From: Lunularia cruciata
Lineage: Eukaryota > Streptophyta > Marchantiopsida > Lunulariales > Lunulariaceae
DNA length: 64,000 nucleotides
Assembly: GCA_948567375.1 (NCBI GenBank)
Contig: OX419760.1
Span: forward strand, 47,244,001-47,308,000
Direction of reading: 5' to 3'
Shown piece after piece: positions 22,914 through 35,349 of the stretch. The notes beneath the pieces were generated by a model. It was not told the DNA's origin and searched no databases. It saw only the letters and a program-made list of their open reading frames with translations. The translations under genes were made by a program, and so were the position numbers. The stretch's first letter is position 1. Every line of letters begins with the position of its first letter.

Positions 22914-25900
22914 TCTAGCGAAGTTCCATTGCGTGATTTAATAGAACGTTGGGACAATATGTATTTTCGGGCTTTTGGGGATATGTCGGTTGAACCGATT
23001 GAAATGGTGTATATATGCACTAGGGAATTAATATGGCTTGTTAATGTAGGATTTGTTAAGAAGAAATGTACCTTTATCACTTAAGAACTATCTAATAATC
23101 AACCACCACAGATTCTATGGGTTCTACCCAAATATTAGTATGGATGTAGAATCATTTTCCGTTGTGAGTATAATCAAGTTATTTAGTATATGTTAACTAT
23201 ATGTCTACTGTATGTAGTCAAAACTCTTGCCCGTCTCTTTCAATAAACTTTACAAAGTTTTTGACTTGGTTAGTGAATGTTTTGGATATACACAACTATC
23301 AAAAGATAGATACAATATCCAAAATCAGATTATCCCAAAAAATTTCACTATGGAGTATACAAACCTATAAATCTGGATCTGATCTAAACTCAAATTTACT
23401 TTTACCGTTTCATGGTTAACTCAATGAAATATGATTCATTTTCTATTTATTCTCAAATTTTTAATTTTTTCATGTGCAGTAATTAGACTCTTCCAAAGTC
23501 ATATTCTCAATATTTAGTAATCTCACCCTTGTGCAGCTTGACGGGATCTTCCCATCCTTCGTGTTTTCTACACGGTCGCCTTGTCCTCAAATATTTAGTA
23601 ATTTCAACATAGGAAATTTTATTTATTTGGAAAATCCGGGATAAATTATATAGTCATAAATACCATATAAATAGAATATGGATTTAAAATAAATAAACAT
23701 GAAAAACATGTAAATTTTGATGTGTGTATATATAAATATATAAAGTAAATACCACATATAAGGGACCTGAAATATTGGGAATATGGACTCCTAATGGGCA
23801 GTGGTGATCATTAGTTTTATTAAAAGTTCAGTACATAAATGAGATTTGAGAAATTGTAATTCAATACCATCTTTGAAACTATATAATTGAAAATCCATTA
23901 TACATTTAGATGTTTTTAAGAACATGAAATTCTTTCCTCCAACTTGATGCTTTAACAAGAGAATTTCAAAGATTTGGATCCAAATCAATAAATGCTTAAG
24001 TCCTAAACCTGAAGACTATATTGGATTTCCGTGGTTATAGAGTTCAATCAATTAATTACTTCAAAGTGGACACTAAGTCTTAATCCATTAAGGCCTAGAT
24101 CACCCATTGAATCCAAACCTATGATGACTAAGTTATAGATTTTGGGTTTGAACAAGGATTTAAGCTTTAATAATAATTTAATAATAATAATAATTTAATA
24201 ATAAGCTTTAATAATAATTTAATATGATTACATATCTTAAGAACTAACTCAATAATTAAGAAGCTAGACTTATGATTGTTTAAAAATGATTTAAAGTCCA
24301 ATACAATACTTTATGAGGAAGAAAAATATATGCTCAAATAATTAAGGATCCCAACATCAGAGTCATTTTATATGGTTATGAAAAATTGAATTGAATTAAA
24401 TTAAAGTTAATATATTGCTTATTTTCTTATGAGTATATTACAACAAGCAACTAATATCAATAAATTATTATTTGAAGTTATTATAATCTAAATTTATTGA
24501 TAATTAAAATGTATTAATATGAGAAAAGAAGTTCATACATCAATCGCTATTATGTGGTAAAACTTGGATGGTAGTTAGTTAACTATAATAGAACCTCCTG
24601 AAAAAAGAATTTTCTTAGTGTGCAACTTCATTCTTGATAGTTATAAAAGGATCTTACACATTAGAGTCTTTAAGGACTGAAAAGTGCTGGGCTTTGAAGT
24701 ACTTTTGTCATTGCCTTCTCCCAAAACTAATTTAATTTAGGTAATGAGAGTAGTGTATTTCATTTTTTAGATTTTACTTTAGCATTAATAATTCTTATTG
24801 TGTATTATTTATTAAGTGGATTTTTCTTCACAAGAGTTAGACCTGAGAAGATAGTTTAAAAATTGGCTATGTTTATATTGTGTCTTATAATATTGTGCTG
24901 TGCTTACAATTGTTTCAAGAGTAATTTCTATGGTGTATAATAGTATTATAAATGATATCTTCATGCATACCTTAGCTTGGAACTTAAAACCATGGAAGTT
25001 GGTATAACCTACTTCCTTAAAACCTTCCTTTAGTGCTATTCTACAAAATGAAAGAAAAGTAAACTCTCTCGTTACTAGAGAGGTTGGTAGATTTATAAAG
25101 ATCTTATTTTCTACTAAATAGTGTGTTAGTATCTTTAACTATCTTCTATCTAAAGAGAATAAAAAATTATACCTTCTAAACAAAAAATATACTAAGTGAT
25201 GACTTGATTAAAAAGTAATCCGTCAAGTCAAAGGATTCATGCAAGAAACAAAAAGAGACAAAACATTTCTTTGTTTAACCTAAAATCAAGCTATGTCACT
25301 TCCTTGTGAGGTGCTATTCTTACTCATGCAAGATTGATAAAGTGCAAAATAGAGAGAGATTTTTATCTTTGTAAATATATGAATAATCTATGAAAAAGAT
25401 ACTTAGTGTAGATAAAATAAAGATATTTATCAACAAACATTATCTATGTATGCTTTATGTCAAATATGCACAATTAAATATCCTTAAGTTTAGATTTGTT
25501 TAGATGGTACTTGTGGTGACACACCTTTGCACTATTAGTATATATTAAATTTTTAACTTCAAATTTTGTATATTAGTTGAATTTTAGGAAAGTTATTAAG
25601 GCTAGAACACAAGATTGCGCTACTTATAAGTGGCCTAGAGTAACCACAAAGAAGAATGAATAGATGATACAAGAAAACACCATAACTTTCCATGTTCAAG
25701 GATTGAGAGTATGAAGATTCTTGAGATTGTGATTATGAGACCTCAACAATGACAACTCTTAGGTCAAAGTTTGTGAACAAAGTATTCCTTATCAAATGAC
25801 ATTAGCTGAGACACCATTGGAATGGTAATGAGTCAGTCTTGGGGATTTCAACCAACTTGAATGCACCGCCACCTAGACAAAGAATAGAAATAGATGACCA

Positions 25901-26179
25901 TTTGAAATGACCAAAATGCTTGCACGTGCAAATATTGATGGTTCACCAAGGATGCATCCACCAAATTTTGAAATGGTTCAACATGAGCTATAAAAATGAA
26001 GGCCTCAACTTACACAATGACTTCTCTTTGACTTACAAATTTATGAATTCACACATAAAGTCTCCAACAATTTTGTCAAAAAGCAACAAGAAACAAGTGC
26101 TGAGAGTTGAGAGCTAAAGAGATGGGTGAGAGGCTATTTAGGTAGATATTATCTTTCAATAAAGATAATAGATTGTGAT
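22914..26179. other. AT-rich gene-free region
   Basis: Strongly AT-rich with short TAA/AAT runs (24160-24230). No open frame has recognisable motifs, and I see no splice-consistent exons. Probably old transposon or satellite-like decay. Confidence 0.45.
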
Positions 26180-29086
26180 CAAGCACAGTAGCTCTCCATG
26201 TAAAAAGATATAGAGTGTTTTTGGAGGTGATTTTAAAGTCCCCCAAAATGAGTAGTGAGCACTCCATTGTAGTGAGGACATCATCCACAACAAGAAACTT
26301 GATTTTTTTGTTGTGGAATTGGAATTTGAGTGACTTAGCAATGATTCTAGAAATCAGAGATAATTGGGATCAATTTAAAATTATTAACGGAGAATGTGTC
26401 TACATGGATTGGAACACATTGGCGGAAGGTGCTTGAGCATGTGATTGAATGTCTTGATATTGGTATGATATTAGACAACCTGTAGACTTATCCCAAGAGT
26501 AATCTCTACAAGGACATCAAGGCATCATTCAAGGAGAAGTCAAGCAATGGCTGGAGAATTGGAGGATACAAGGACTCCATACAAAGAGTGATTGTAGAAG
26601 AAATCATGATTGTATTCAAGAGTAAATGCACTACCTACTCAAAAATGAGCAAAGAAATCTTCTTCCAGTACTTTCACAAGGGATGATCTACATATTGGGT
26701 AGAGATGTTTTATCAATAGGTTCATAATATGTGTGGAGATATGAACAAGGAGTATGGATTCACACTCATGTCACCTTTCATGTTAAAGTTCTACATCAAA
26801 ATTAAATTACTCATGAAGGAGGAAGGAATAAGTTCTCAACTCATTTCTACCATGTGAGGTATTTTTGTATGTACTTGAATGCAATGGTGGAGTACAAGAA
26901 AGATAGAGTGGCAGAAACAAAGTACGCAAAGTCAAAGAACATATATATAGCAAAATGAGGACAAAAACATTCATTGAACAAGAGACCTAGAACTCATTGA
27001 ATGCATGAAAATGCAATGCAATCCAAGATATGAAATGTATGCAAGATAACACACATCTAATTGAATTAACACATAAGTAAATGTAACCAATTAGCAACCT
27101 ATTAGCAAAAACATATACCCTAGTTGCATACATCAAAGAAATAGAAAATAAAACACACTCAAATATAGAGAAATAACATCATCAACCAAAACCTACACAT
27201 ATATGGTGAAATAAAATAGCAAGAAGAATGGTGGCTTAACAAGCTAGACAAGAAAATTGAGATGAACTAGAGTTGAGAGTCATGTAGAAGTCTAGGAATC
27301 ATGAGTCATATGAATGGGATTATAAAATCACTCAAAGAATGAAGAAAGATGAGCACAACATTAGAGGACTAGATATAATATATCACAGCAAGTGCTACAT
27401 AAACTTGAGTCCTAATTTGCTAAACAACTAAAGGAAGCAAAAGGTGGCCATAGTACACCTTCACAAAAACACATGCAACGTCATTAGTGCCTCACGCAAT
27501 GCCAAGGTAGATGAGCAAGTGTTAATACCCTTGGATTGAGTTTATGCTTAAAAAACTCATAAGTGCCAAGGCAAACTCACTTGCTCATTATAGTGTTGCT
27601 CATGGTAATAATCTTCTAGAGTGAGGAAAATGTTGTAACTATGAAGGTTAATATTCAACTTAACAGGCATAGATAGGAATAAGCAGAATGGCATGACAAA
27701 CAAGCTCATCATCAAGCAAAAGAGAAATACAAAATCTAATGCAAGAGAACAAAGGGAAAGGACTTGAGACATACCTTGTTAAAAGGTTTAGGGAAACATT
27801 TATTAGTATTGAAAGTAAGTCAGATCTATTATTTTCTCAATGATGCATACTAACTAGAAAGTGGTAAACCTATTAAACTTAAGTGTGCATGTGGAAGAGG
27901 TATAAAATACACCAAGATACTTCCAAAGAAAGAAGGAGTTATTGGCAAGATTGAAGGTGCAAGCAACAAAGAAGAGGAAGCCTTAAGTGATTTTGATTGA
28001 CAACTCCTCAAAAGAATATTGTAACAAAGATAATCACAATATGCATCATGGAGGATCTCATGATGGTGGAAGATAACAAGGGTGAAAAACAAGAAGAAGG
28101 TGTTGCCAAGACACCAAAGGCATCTCAAAAAGGGAAGGCATGCCAAAGAGAATATGATTACTTAAAAGAAGGAACATGAGTGAGTGAGGAGTCCTTCATC
28201 TGCATTAAATTCTCCTTAGACTCAAAAGAAATTGTGGGTGTTCAACAAGATGATGCACAATTAGCATTATCACAAGAGGACATGGCCAACAAGGAAGTAA
28301 GAGGAAGATTGTTAGAAAAGTGCAAGGAGACCCTTCATGAGCAAGATAAAGTTCCTATGGCAAAGCATCCTTGGATGGATAACAAAGCAACCAACATGCT
28401 CAGCATCCAAGGAGAAAATAACAATGAGGAAAGACCCCTGAGATTGAAGGAAGGTAACAAGGTCTAGACAAAGGGAGTAGAAAACAAAGAAGAAGGGATA
28501 CCATTGGTCAAAGAGATATCCATGCTCAAAGAGCTTATTAAGGAGTGTTGGAGAACAAGGAGGCAGAAATATGGAAGGCCAAGGAGAAGGAATCCAAACA
28601 AGCATGCATACAAGAAAGAGAAGGAGATGCGCATGTAGGCAAGGATGCAACCACTGCTCATGAAGAAGTAAGAGAGCAAGTACACATTTTGCTTCACATC
28701 AAGGGGTGTATTGAGAAGGAGAAGTGTCAACCTTGAGAAGAAGAACATGTAAGTTGGCCCAATCACAAACAAAGACCCCTCTTGTGGGAGGTGATCTATA
28801 TGGTAGGTCCAATCCTTCATGAGTTGGAAACTGTTCTTCCTTACTCCTAGAAATTAGACAAAACCATCACCAATTATGCAAAGTTGGTTTCCCATCTTTA
28901 TCGGGTTGGTCCAATGGCCAATGCAGAGAAGGCAAGAGCTCATAAGGAGCGTAGGAAGATCAAGGAGCATGTCTAGACTAAAGAAGAGAATTGCCATGAG
29001 TTGGACTAGATGATGGACAAGTAGAGGAAGGAAGAACATGCAAGATAGAAGAAGTATAATGGAGATCTATAAAGAATGTAGGTAGA
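26180..29086 (+). pseudogene. relic of the coiled-coil transposon protein family
   Basis: Around 26540-26860 the plus strand, read through stops, gives YKDSIQRVIVEEIMIVFK, then a CTTYSKMSKEIFFQYFHKG block and a later PFMLKFYIKIKLLM block. These align in order with the minus-strand ORF at 5053-4274 (YKDLMKREIVSALMAILK; TTYVMKHQAVFFHKM; PFAAHFYLELNLL). Further right, 28000-28740 is charged and coiled-coil-like (PKASQKGKACQREYDYLKEG; ELETVLPYS). It is interrupted by gypsy copy C at 29087 and seems to resume after about 30080. Confidence 0.5.
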
Positions 29087-29509
29087 TATAAAAATATAGA
29101 GTTTAACAACAAAGTTAGTCAAGGCTAACAAAGTAACAAATATGACAAATTAGACTAGAATATTCCAAAAGTTTTAGGAAGCTTCTTGAGAAGCTTCCCG
29201 GCTAACTTAGCTTGCACAAGTAGGTAAATTCTAGAAGAAAGCATCTAGAAGCTTCCAACTAGCTTAGCTTGCATGCCAAGTAGGCGGTTTCTAAAAGGAA
29301 ACTTCTTGAGAAGCTTCACAGTTAACTTGGTTTACACTCCAAGAAAGTGGGTTAAGGAAGCTTCTTGAGAAGCTTCTGAAGGCCTTGTATGCTCCCTATA
29401 AATACCAAAGCCAAAACTCATGCTAGGCATTAGGTGTTTCCCTCATTCAAGTGTCCCAATGTGATATTCCATTTTCCTATTTCCCTCCTTGGTCTTGGGT
29501 CTTTTATAT
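29087..29509 (+). repeat. 5' LTR of gypsy copy C
   Basis: About 423 bases, same family as the LTRs at 31570 and 38608. Both ends have decayed from TG...CA to TA...TA. It retains TATA (CTATAAATACC) and partly eroded heat-shock-like units (TAGAAGCTTC near 29250). Confidence 0.75.
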
Positions 29510-29736
29510 TAGTATCAGAGCAAGAATAAGATGGATAGAATTTATGGACCACCAAATCTATTTCCACCAAACCACTAGGAATTTTGTCTTTGAGTATTAC
29601 CCAAGTATCACTTGACACAATTCATCATCTCACGTTTTGGGCAGAAGTTTCTAAATGCAATCACCTTGTCCGAGGAACCCTTGGTACTTCAAGTTGTAAC
29701 TTATGGAAAATGGTAGATGTGTTGCATCTATGTGTT

Positions 29737-29784
29737 ACCCCCAATTTATCTAATTTACTAATGTAAATTAGATAAATTGGGGGT
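29737..29784. repeat. perfect 22-bp inverted repeat, 4-nt loop
   Basis: Arms 29737-29758 and 29763-29784 are exact complements around TAAT. Copies D (near 32145-32175) and E (near 39940-39970) have only the right arm at the same leader position, so the left arm was added in copy C. Confidence 0.9.
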
Positions 29785-30084
29785 AGTGTGATTGAGTAAT
29801 AGCCATGGCGGAAATGCTTGAGGTTATCATTGCTATGTAGCAACAAACCGAGCACCTTACTTGATTTTTGATGAACAAGACAAGCAATGACAAGAGCACA
29901 TAGAGAGAGCACCATTTTGAGAAAGATAAGACTAAATTTGATTTCCAAAAACCAAGGTATTTGATAACAAGAATCTCTTGGGGGCAATGGAGAATTTTGC
30001 ATTTGATTGTGAACATTATTTCAAAGCTACAAATCTTCAAGATGAATGGAAAAAAATTCTCTTAGCTTCAAGCCAATTGACAAA

Positions 30085-31564
30085 AGAAAGCACAAGAAGT
30101 TCCCCAATCACTACCATCCAATAGGATACTTTTCATTGCAATCCAAGGGGAATCCCTCATCAAGAAGTACCAATTGGCTAATGCAAAGTATGTAGTATCT
30201 GGTGAATTTGTACCAATGGAAGATGAAAAAACCACCACAACAAAGAAGAAGAAGAGGATGACTCCATCAAAGTGTCAAAAACCAAGAAAGAGATGAAGGA
30301 AAAATCCTTATGTAATAATGTATCTTTGGAAGAGGAGACAACAAATGCCAAAGAATGAGACCAAGAAGAAGAAGGATACTTCAACTTTTGATCTTGATGC
30401 ATACCTCCGAAAGCATAGATATCAAAAGAAAGCATAAAGATGTATAATCTTTCCCAAACCCAAAGTATAGTGAAGACTAGGAGTACTAGACCAAGACACT
30501 AAGGAGAAACATTGCAGCGGCTCAAAGAACCTCTTAACCCTACCCAATAAACAAATATCCCCAAAGAAGAGAAGGTGGGAACCAAAGAAAGACAAGAAGG
30601 AGACCTTTGAAGTGAAGTGCAACAAGAGGCTTAAGGGAAAAATCAAAAATTTGAGGAAAGATTAGATGTAGAAGAACAGGGCAAAGACCTTCTAAGCAAA
30701 GTGCAACTCAAGTGAGAGGAGAGAATGCTCAAGAATAAATGCTGATGAAAGAAGGAGCCAATTTTATTATACAATTGGTACGATCAACACTATAAATGAT
30801 GGAGCTCGTTCTATTGCAATACCAAGAAGTCTACCTTGATGTGATCAACTACACCACACTCATCCAAAGGCTCATAAAGTCATCTATACAAGGAAGGAAA
30901 AGGATGACAAGTGGAAGGAGGAGTTGGAGAAGAGCAAGAACTTGTACAAGGAAGAGGCAAAGAAGGTAAACATCCTTGTGCAAGAAAACTTTGAGATAAA
31001 GAGTCAAAACTCTTGCTTGATATTCAAGTGGAAGAGCTAAGATGAAGATTTCTAAAGGTTAGAATTTGAATTGTGAACCGTTTGGATCAAGAAGAAGGAT
31101 ATGCAACTCAAGTACACAGATCAGGTAAAGGCCCAAGACAAAGAAGTGGTAAGTATTGGAGAGAATTGTGGACCTCCAAGATCCAAGTAGTTACCTTAAA
31201 AGTACATATGTCTAAATATAGAAAGGAGGTGGCAATCTAGATTGAGCACGTAACCAAAGACTTGAAGACTAAGAAGGAAGAGAGAGCAACTGATTGAACT
31301 CAAGTGTTGAAGGCGATGAAGAAGGAAGTGGGGATCTTGAACCAATGCTCGGAGGAGGAGAAGACCAAGATCCTCAAGCAATTGGAGGAAGCTCAAGATC
31401 CATTTGTAAAAATGTTGGAGGAAGCCGCTCATGGGAAGCAAATAAAAGCAAATTTACATAAGTTGAAGTTGTAGGTCCAAAAACTTGAGGGGAAGACATA
31501 CAAAGAAGAAAAAATGGACCAGCTAGCTATTAGGATTAGAGAACATATAAATAGAAAGTTCACA
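30085..31564 (+). pseudogene. coiled-coil transposon protein relic, continued
   Basis: 30110-30430 reads NRILFIAIQGESLIKKYQLA, then KYVVSGEFVPMEDEKTTTTK and lysine-rich low complexity. 30880-31560 is heptad-rich in mixed frames (WKEELEKSKNLYKEEAKKV; KTKILKQLEEAQDPFVKML). Frameshifts and stops abound. The composition and order match the C-terminal part of the ORF at 1933-5196, but direct similarity outside the first domain is not secure by eye. Copy D is inserted at its right end. Confidence 0.45.
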
Positions 31565-31569
31565 AAGAT
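31565..31569. repeat. target-site duplication AAGAT (copy D, left)
   Basis: Repeated exactly at 37853-37857, flanking the LTR-to-LTR element D. Confidence 0.9.
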
Positions 31570-31922
31570 TATAACAATATAGATTTTAGCAACAAAGTTA
31601 GTCAAGGTTAACTAAGTAGTGAATATGCCAAATTAGCCTAGAATATCCTAGAAGTATTTAGGAAGCTTCCCATTAGCTTAGCTTGCACCTCAAGTAAGTA
31701 GTTTCTAGAAAGAAACTTCTAGAAGCTTCCAACCAGCTTAGCTTGCATGCCAAGTAGGTGGCTTCAAGAAGAAAGCTTCTTGAGAAGCTTCTCAAGAGCC
31801 TTGTATGCTCCAGATAAATACAAGAGCCAAAACTCATGCTAGGCATTTGAAGTTTCCCTCATTCAAGTGTCCCAATTTGAGCTTCCATTCTCCTATTTCT
31901 CTCCTCGGTTTGGTCTTTTATA
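31570..31922 (+). repeat. 5' LTR of gypsy copy D
   Basis: 353 bases, about 60 shorter than its 3' partner. A segment between two similar CTTCTTGAGAAGCTTCT-type motifs is missing. Ends are TA...TA. It contains a perfect four-unit heat-shock-like array at 31712-31729. Confidence 0.88.
31712..31729. promoter_or_regulatory. four-unit heat shock element-like array (LTR D 5')
   Basis: GAAACTTCTAGAAGCTTC keeps all four alternating GAA/TTC units with 2-base spacing, although its spacer bases differ from those of the 3' LTR. It lies upstream of the LTR TATA box. Confidence 0.55.
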
Positions 31923-32179
31923 TTGATATCAAAACAAGAATAAGATGGATGGAGTTATGAACCACCAAATCCACTTCCGCCAAACCATTGGGATTTTTGT
32001 GTCAAGTACTACCCAAGCATCATTTCATACAATTCATCACCTCACGCTTTGGACAAGATTTTCTACATATGATCACCTTGTTTGAGGAGCCGTTGGTACT
32101 TTTGGTTGTAACTTATGGAGAACAATGGACGTGTTGCATCTATGTGTTAATAAAGTAGATGAATTGGGGATAGTGTGAT

Positions 32180-33050
32180 AGAATAGAAGCCATGGCAATA
32201 ATGCCTAAAGTTATCCTATGTAGCAACAAATTGAGCACCTTACTAGATTGTTGTTGGATGAGCGAGACCGTCATAGACAAGAGCAAGTAGAGAGAGCACC
32301 AATGCAAGAAGGAGAAAAGTAAATCCAATTTTTGAAGCCTAAGGTATTTAAAGGCAAGAACCTTCCAAGAAAAGTGGAAAATTTTGTGTTTGATTGTGAA
32401 CATTATTTCAAAGATACAAACTTTCTAGATGAACAAAGATAAATTCTATTGGCCTCAAGCCAATTAGATGGAGTGGCTAAACTATGGTGGCGATTCAGAG
32501 TAGAACAAGTTGAGCGGCAATTTGTCACACCAATCTTGACATGGGAAGAATTCAAGAGTGCAATAATTGGGCGGTTCCAAGCTATAAATGTCACATGGGC
32601 CGCATGAGATAAGTTGGCTGAATTGAAGCAGATTGGCTTGATATGAAGCTATATTGCTCAATTCCAAAACACCATTATGAAATTCTGGATATACTAGATG
32701 GAGAAGCTCTAGATCGCTTTGTGAGAGGCTTGAAATCCCACATCAGACTAGAAGTGACTATGCGTGAGCACAAAGAGCTGGAGGAAGCTATATAGTTGGC
32801 TAAATGCTTTGATTCCTTGGTTGCGATAATTTGGTCTTGACCTTGGCCTTCCCCAAACACACCCACACACTACACACGGTGGAGGAGCCAATACCAATGG
32901 AGATTGATGCCATCCAACAAAGACCACTTGGCACAATAGATTGTGAAAAATTACGACAAAATGATGGATGTTTCTATTATCACCAAATTGGACACCGCAT
33001 TGCAAAGTGTCTACTCAAGAATAAGTGACCTTGACAAGTCGCCCAAATGG
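32180..33050 (+). pseudogene. gypsy gag relic (copy D)
   Basis: Capsid-like region with frameshifts and stops. The 3' end (32831-33028) reads MEIDAIQQRPLGTIDCEKLR, then CFYYHQIGHRIAKC, a CCHC zinc knuckle with the second cysteine changed to tyrosine. It binds RNA in functional relatives. Confidence 0.7.
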
Positions 33051-33142
33051 AATTTGTGGAGCAGAATGATAAGGGAAATGAGGAAGCCTAGTAGGAAATT
33101 TTGAGCCACCTATTGGGAACTTGATTAGCTCCAATGGGATTG

Positions 33143-33880
33143 TGTAATACTCCAAGGACAAGAGAAGAGAGAGAAACACAAATTACACACTCAACATTCG
33201 GTGCACCAAAGGAGCACCTTCTCTTTATTATATAGACAAAGAGGATCTCCTCCAAGGAAGCTCCACCATAGGATTAGGCACACAGATAGGTGACCTATCA
33301 GCAAGCTCCACCCTTGGATTACTTACTTGGATGGGTGACATGTCGGTCTAGGTCCTATCTGGTTGGTCAAACCAGCTTTGATGAGAGGGAATCTTTTAGA
33401 GAATCTTCTTGTAGGATTCTTAAAATCATGTAAGGTACCATTGGAAAGCTCTCGATGGGACAAACTAGGGGAGAGGGAAGGCCAGCCTTTCCCCACAATT
33501 GGGGAGAGGGGATTTTCACATTTTCAAGGCCTAATTCATCCGTTTAGGCCTCCAAAATTGCCTTCAAAGATTTCAAGCATATTTTGGTTCCTACTCTATT
33601 AGTAGAAGTCCCCTTTTGATGATACCTATTTCTGATCTGTTTAGTCCATCATGTGTAACATCCCTCCAGATGTTACCAAACCAATTCTCACCTTTAAATC
33701 ATATGTCTAGCTATTGGTTCTAAGGTTCTCAAGTCTATTTTGGTTTTTGCTCTATTAGTAGAAGTACTCTTTTGGTGATACTTATATTTGATCTATTTTG
33801 ACCATCATGTATAACATTATTCTAGATGTTACCAAACCAAATTTCACATCTAGATCATATGGCTAGCTCTTGGTATTATA
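33143..33880 (+). mobile_element. 738-base solo-LTR-like insertion in copy D
   Basis: Flanked by an exact 5-base duplication GATTG (33138-33142, 33881-33885). Copy E carries the uninterrupted site near 40910. Ends are TGTAATACTCCAAG and CTTGGTATTATA, inverted-repeat-like, the final CA having become TA. Its right 305 bases are two tandem copies of a unit of about 150 bases. No coding sequence. Most likely a solo LTR of a different family. Confidence 0.75.
33572..33876 (+). repeat. tandem duplication, unit about 153 bases
   Basis: Units 33572-33725 and 33726-33876 share TATTTTGGTT, CTCTATTAGTAGAAGT, GATACTTAT-type, CATCATGTGTAACAT-type, AGATGTTACCAAACCAA and ATCATATGGCTAGCT blocks, with scattered substitutions. 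Confidence 0.8.
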
Positions 33881-33885
33881 GATTG

Positions 33886-34520
33886 AAGGCTTGATCTATG
33901 CAAGTTTGATTCACTTGCAAGGTATGATATTTGATCGTGATTATAGGATTTTGGTTGATTTTGAGAGTTTAGAGAACTACATGTCTATGCAATTAGCAAA
34001 GAAATTGGATATTTATATCAAGCCAGTAATTGGAATCAAATTGATGATGGTGGATGGCAGAAAGAGTTCTATATTTTGTACCTCACATCTTGTTACCTTC
34101 AAGATTGGGAAGGAGTATTTGGAGTGTATGAGGTCTATAGTCACGCCTCTACACTTATGATGTCATTCTAGGACTACTTTGGCTTGAAAGTCATAAGGTT
34201 CAATTTGATTGGACCCGACAATAAATTCAAGTACAACACCAAGGTAGGAATTTTTGATTAGGTTGTCTAGCACCTTTGAGTAAGACACCTAAGGATAGTC
34301 AATCCCAAGATGGGAAGTTTGTAAGGAAAGCAGCCATGGAGCAAGCTTTGAAGGAAGAGAAGTCCCAAGATGGGAAGTCTGTCAAGAAAGCAACCATAAC
34401 TATGAGCCATGGAGGAAGATAAGTCCCTAGATTGGAATTTTTTAAGTGAAACAACTATAAAGCAAGCTTTGGAGGAAGATAAGTCTATTTTTGTAGTGTG
34501 GATCAAGCCAATTGCACAAG
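33886..34520 (+). pseudogene. gypsy protease and repeat linker (copy D)
   Basis: 33891-34160 encodes a retropepsin relic in which the active site reads ILVDFESLENY; the catalytic D-S-G triplet is lost (D-F-E). Then come a frameshift, the LPW/LESH-type block, and a degraded set of the 20-residue linker repeats (about 34300-34480). Confidence 0.75.
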
Positions 34521-34555
34521 GAGAATCCGAGGAGAGTTAGGAGCCTCATCAAGCA

Positions 34556-35340
34556 ATGGTTGATCACATAGTTCAAAAGTTTATGGACGTGTTTCCATAT
34601 GATCTTTTGAAGGGATTACCCTCTGATTGTGGTATGCACTTCAAGATTGAGTTAATAAAAAGGAGTACTCTAGTGAGTAGACCAATCTACCGGCTCTCAC
34701 CAAGGGAGTTGGAGGAGTTACAAACAACATTTAGTGAATTGTTGGAAAAGGATTTCATATGACATAGTACATCTCCTTGGGAAGCACCAATACTATTTTT
34801 TCCAAAGAATGATGGAGAACTTTGTTTCTATATCGATTGCCGTGGCTTCAATAAACAGACAGTGAAGAATGCATACCATTTGCCTTGAATTGAGTAGAGC
34901 ACAATACTTCTCCAAGTTGGATCTTCGTAGCGGCTATTGGCAAATTCCCATTGATAAGCAAGATGTGAAAAAGACTACCTTTCACACAAGGTATAGACAT
35001 TTTTAGTGGAGAGTTTAGCCTTTTGGGCTCACTAATGCTCCAATAGTCTTCATGGATCAGATGCATCAAGTGTTGGATGGACTATTGGATTGGTACGTGG
35101 TGGTGTTCTTGGATGATATCTTAATCTATAACAAGATAGAGGTAAAACATATGAAGCACTTGCAAGAAGTCCTAAGATGACTACAATAGGGGAAGTTTTA
35201 TTACAAGAAGTCAAAGTGTGCCTTTTGGTAGAAGGAAGTTACCTTCTTGGATCACAAAATCTCATCGAAGAGGATCAAGATGGAAGAAGAGAAAATCAAG
35301 GCACTCACTGATTGGCCTACTCTAAAAGATGCTACTAAAG
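34556..35340 (+). pseudogene. gypsy reverse transcriptase relic (copy D)
   Basis: Opens with HIVQKFMDVFPYDLLKGLPS and YRLSPRELEELQTTF, then palm motifs in broken frames. The catalytic box reads VVFLDDILIY near 35100-35135, with both aspartates kept. Stops after KDFI and within the palm inactivate it. Confidence 0.75.
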
Positions 35341-35349
35341 TATAGGAGC

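Larger units (their letters stand above)
29087..30080 (+). mobile_element. truncated gypsy copy C (5' LTR, leader, gag start)
   Basis: 5' LTR 29087-29509, primer-binding-like TTAGTATCAGAGC (29510-29522), leader, then the gag start (about 29800-30080) colinear with copies D and E. It stops abruptly after CTTCAAGCCAATTGACA, where D and E continue, and joins coiled-coil relic sequence. No 3' LTR is present, so it is truncated by deletion. Confidence 0.75.

Noticed and set aside
27850-29039. Minus-strand hydrophobic frames (98, 112 and 118 codons)
   Set aside because: Antisense of charged coiled-coil relic on the plus strand; apparent membrane-like Leu/Phe runs are an artefact of reading Glu/Lys codons backwards.
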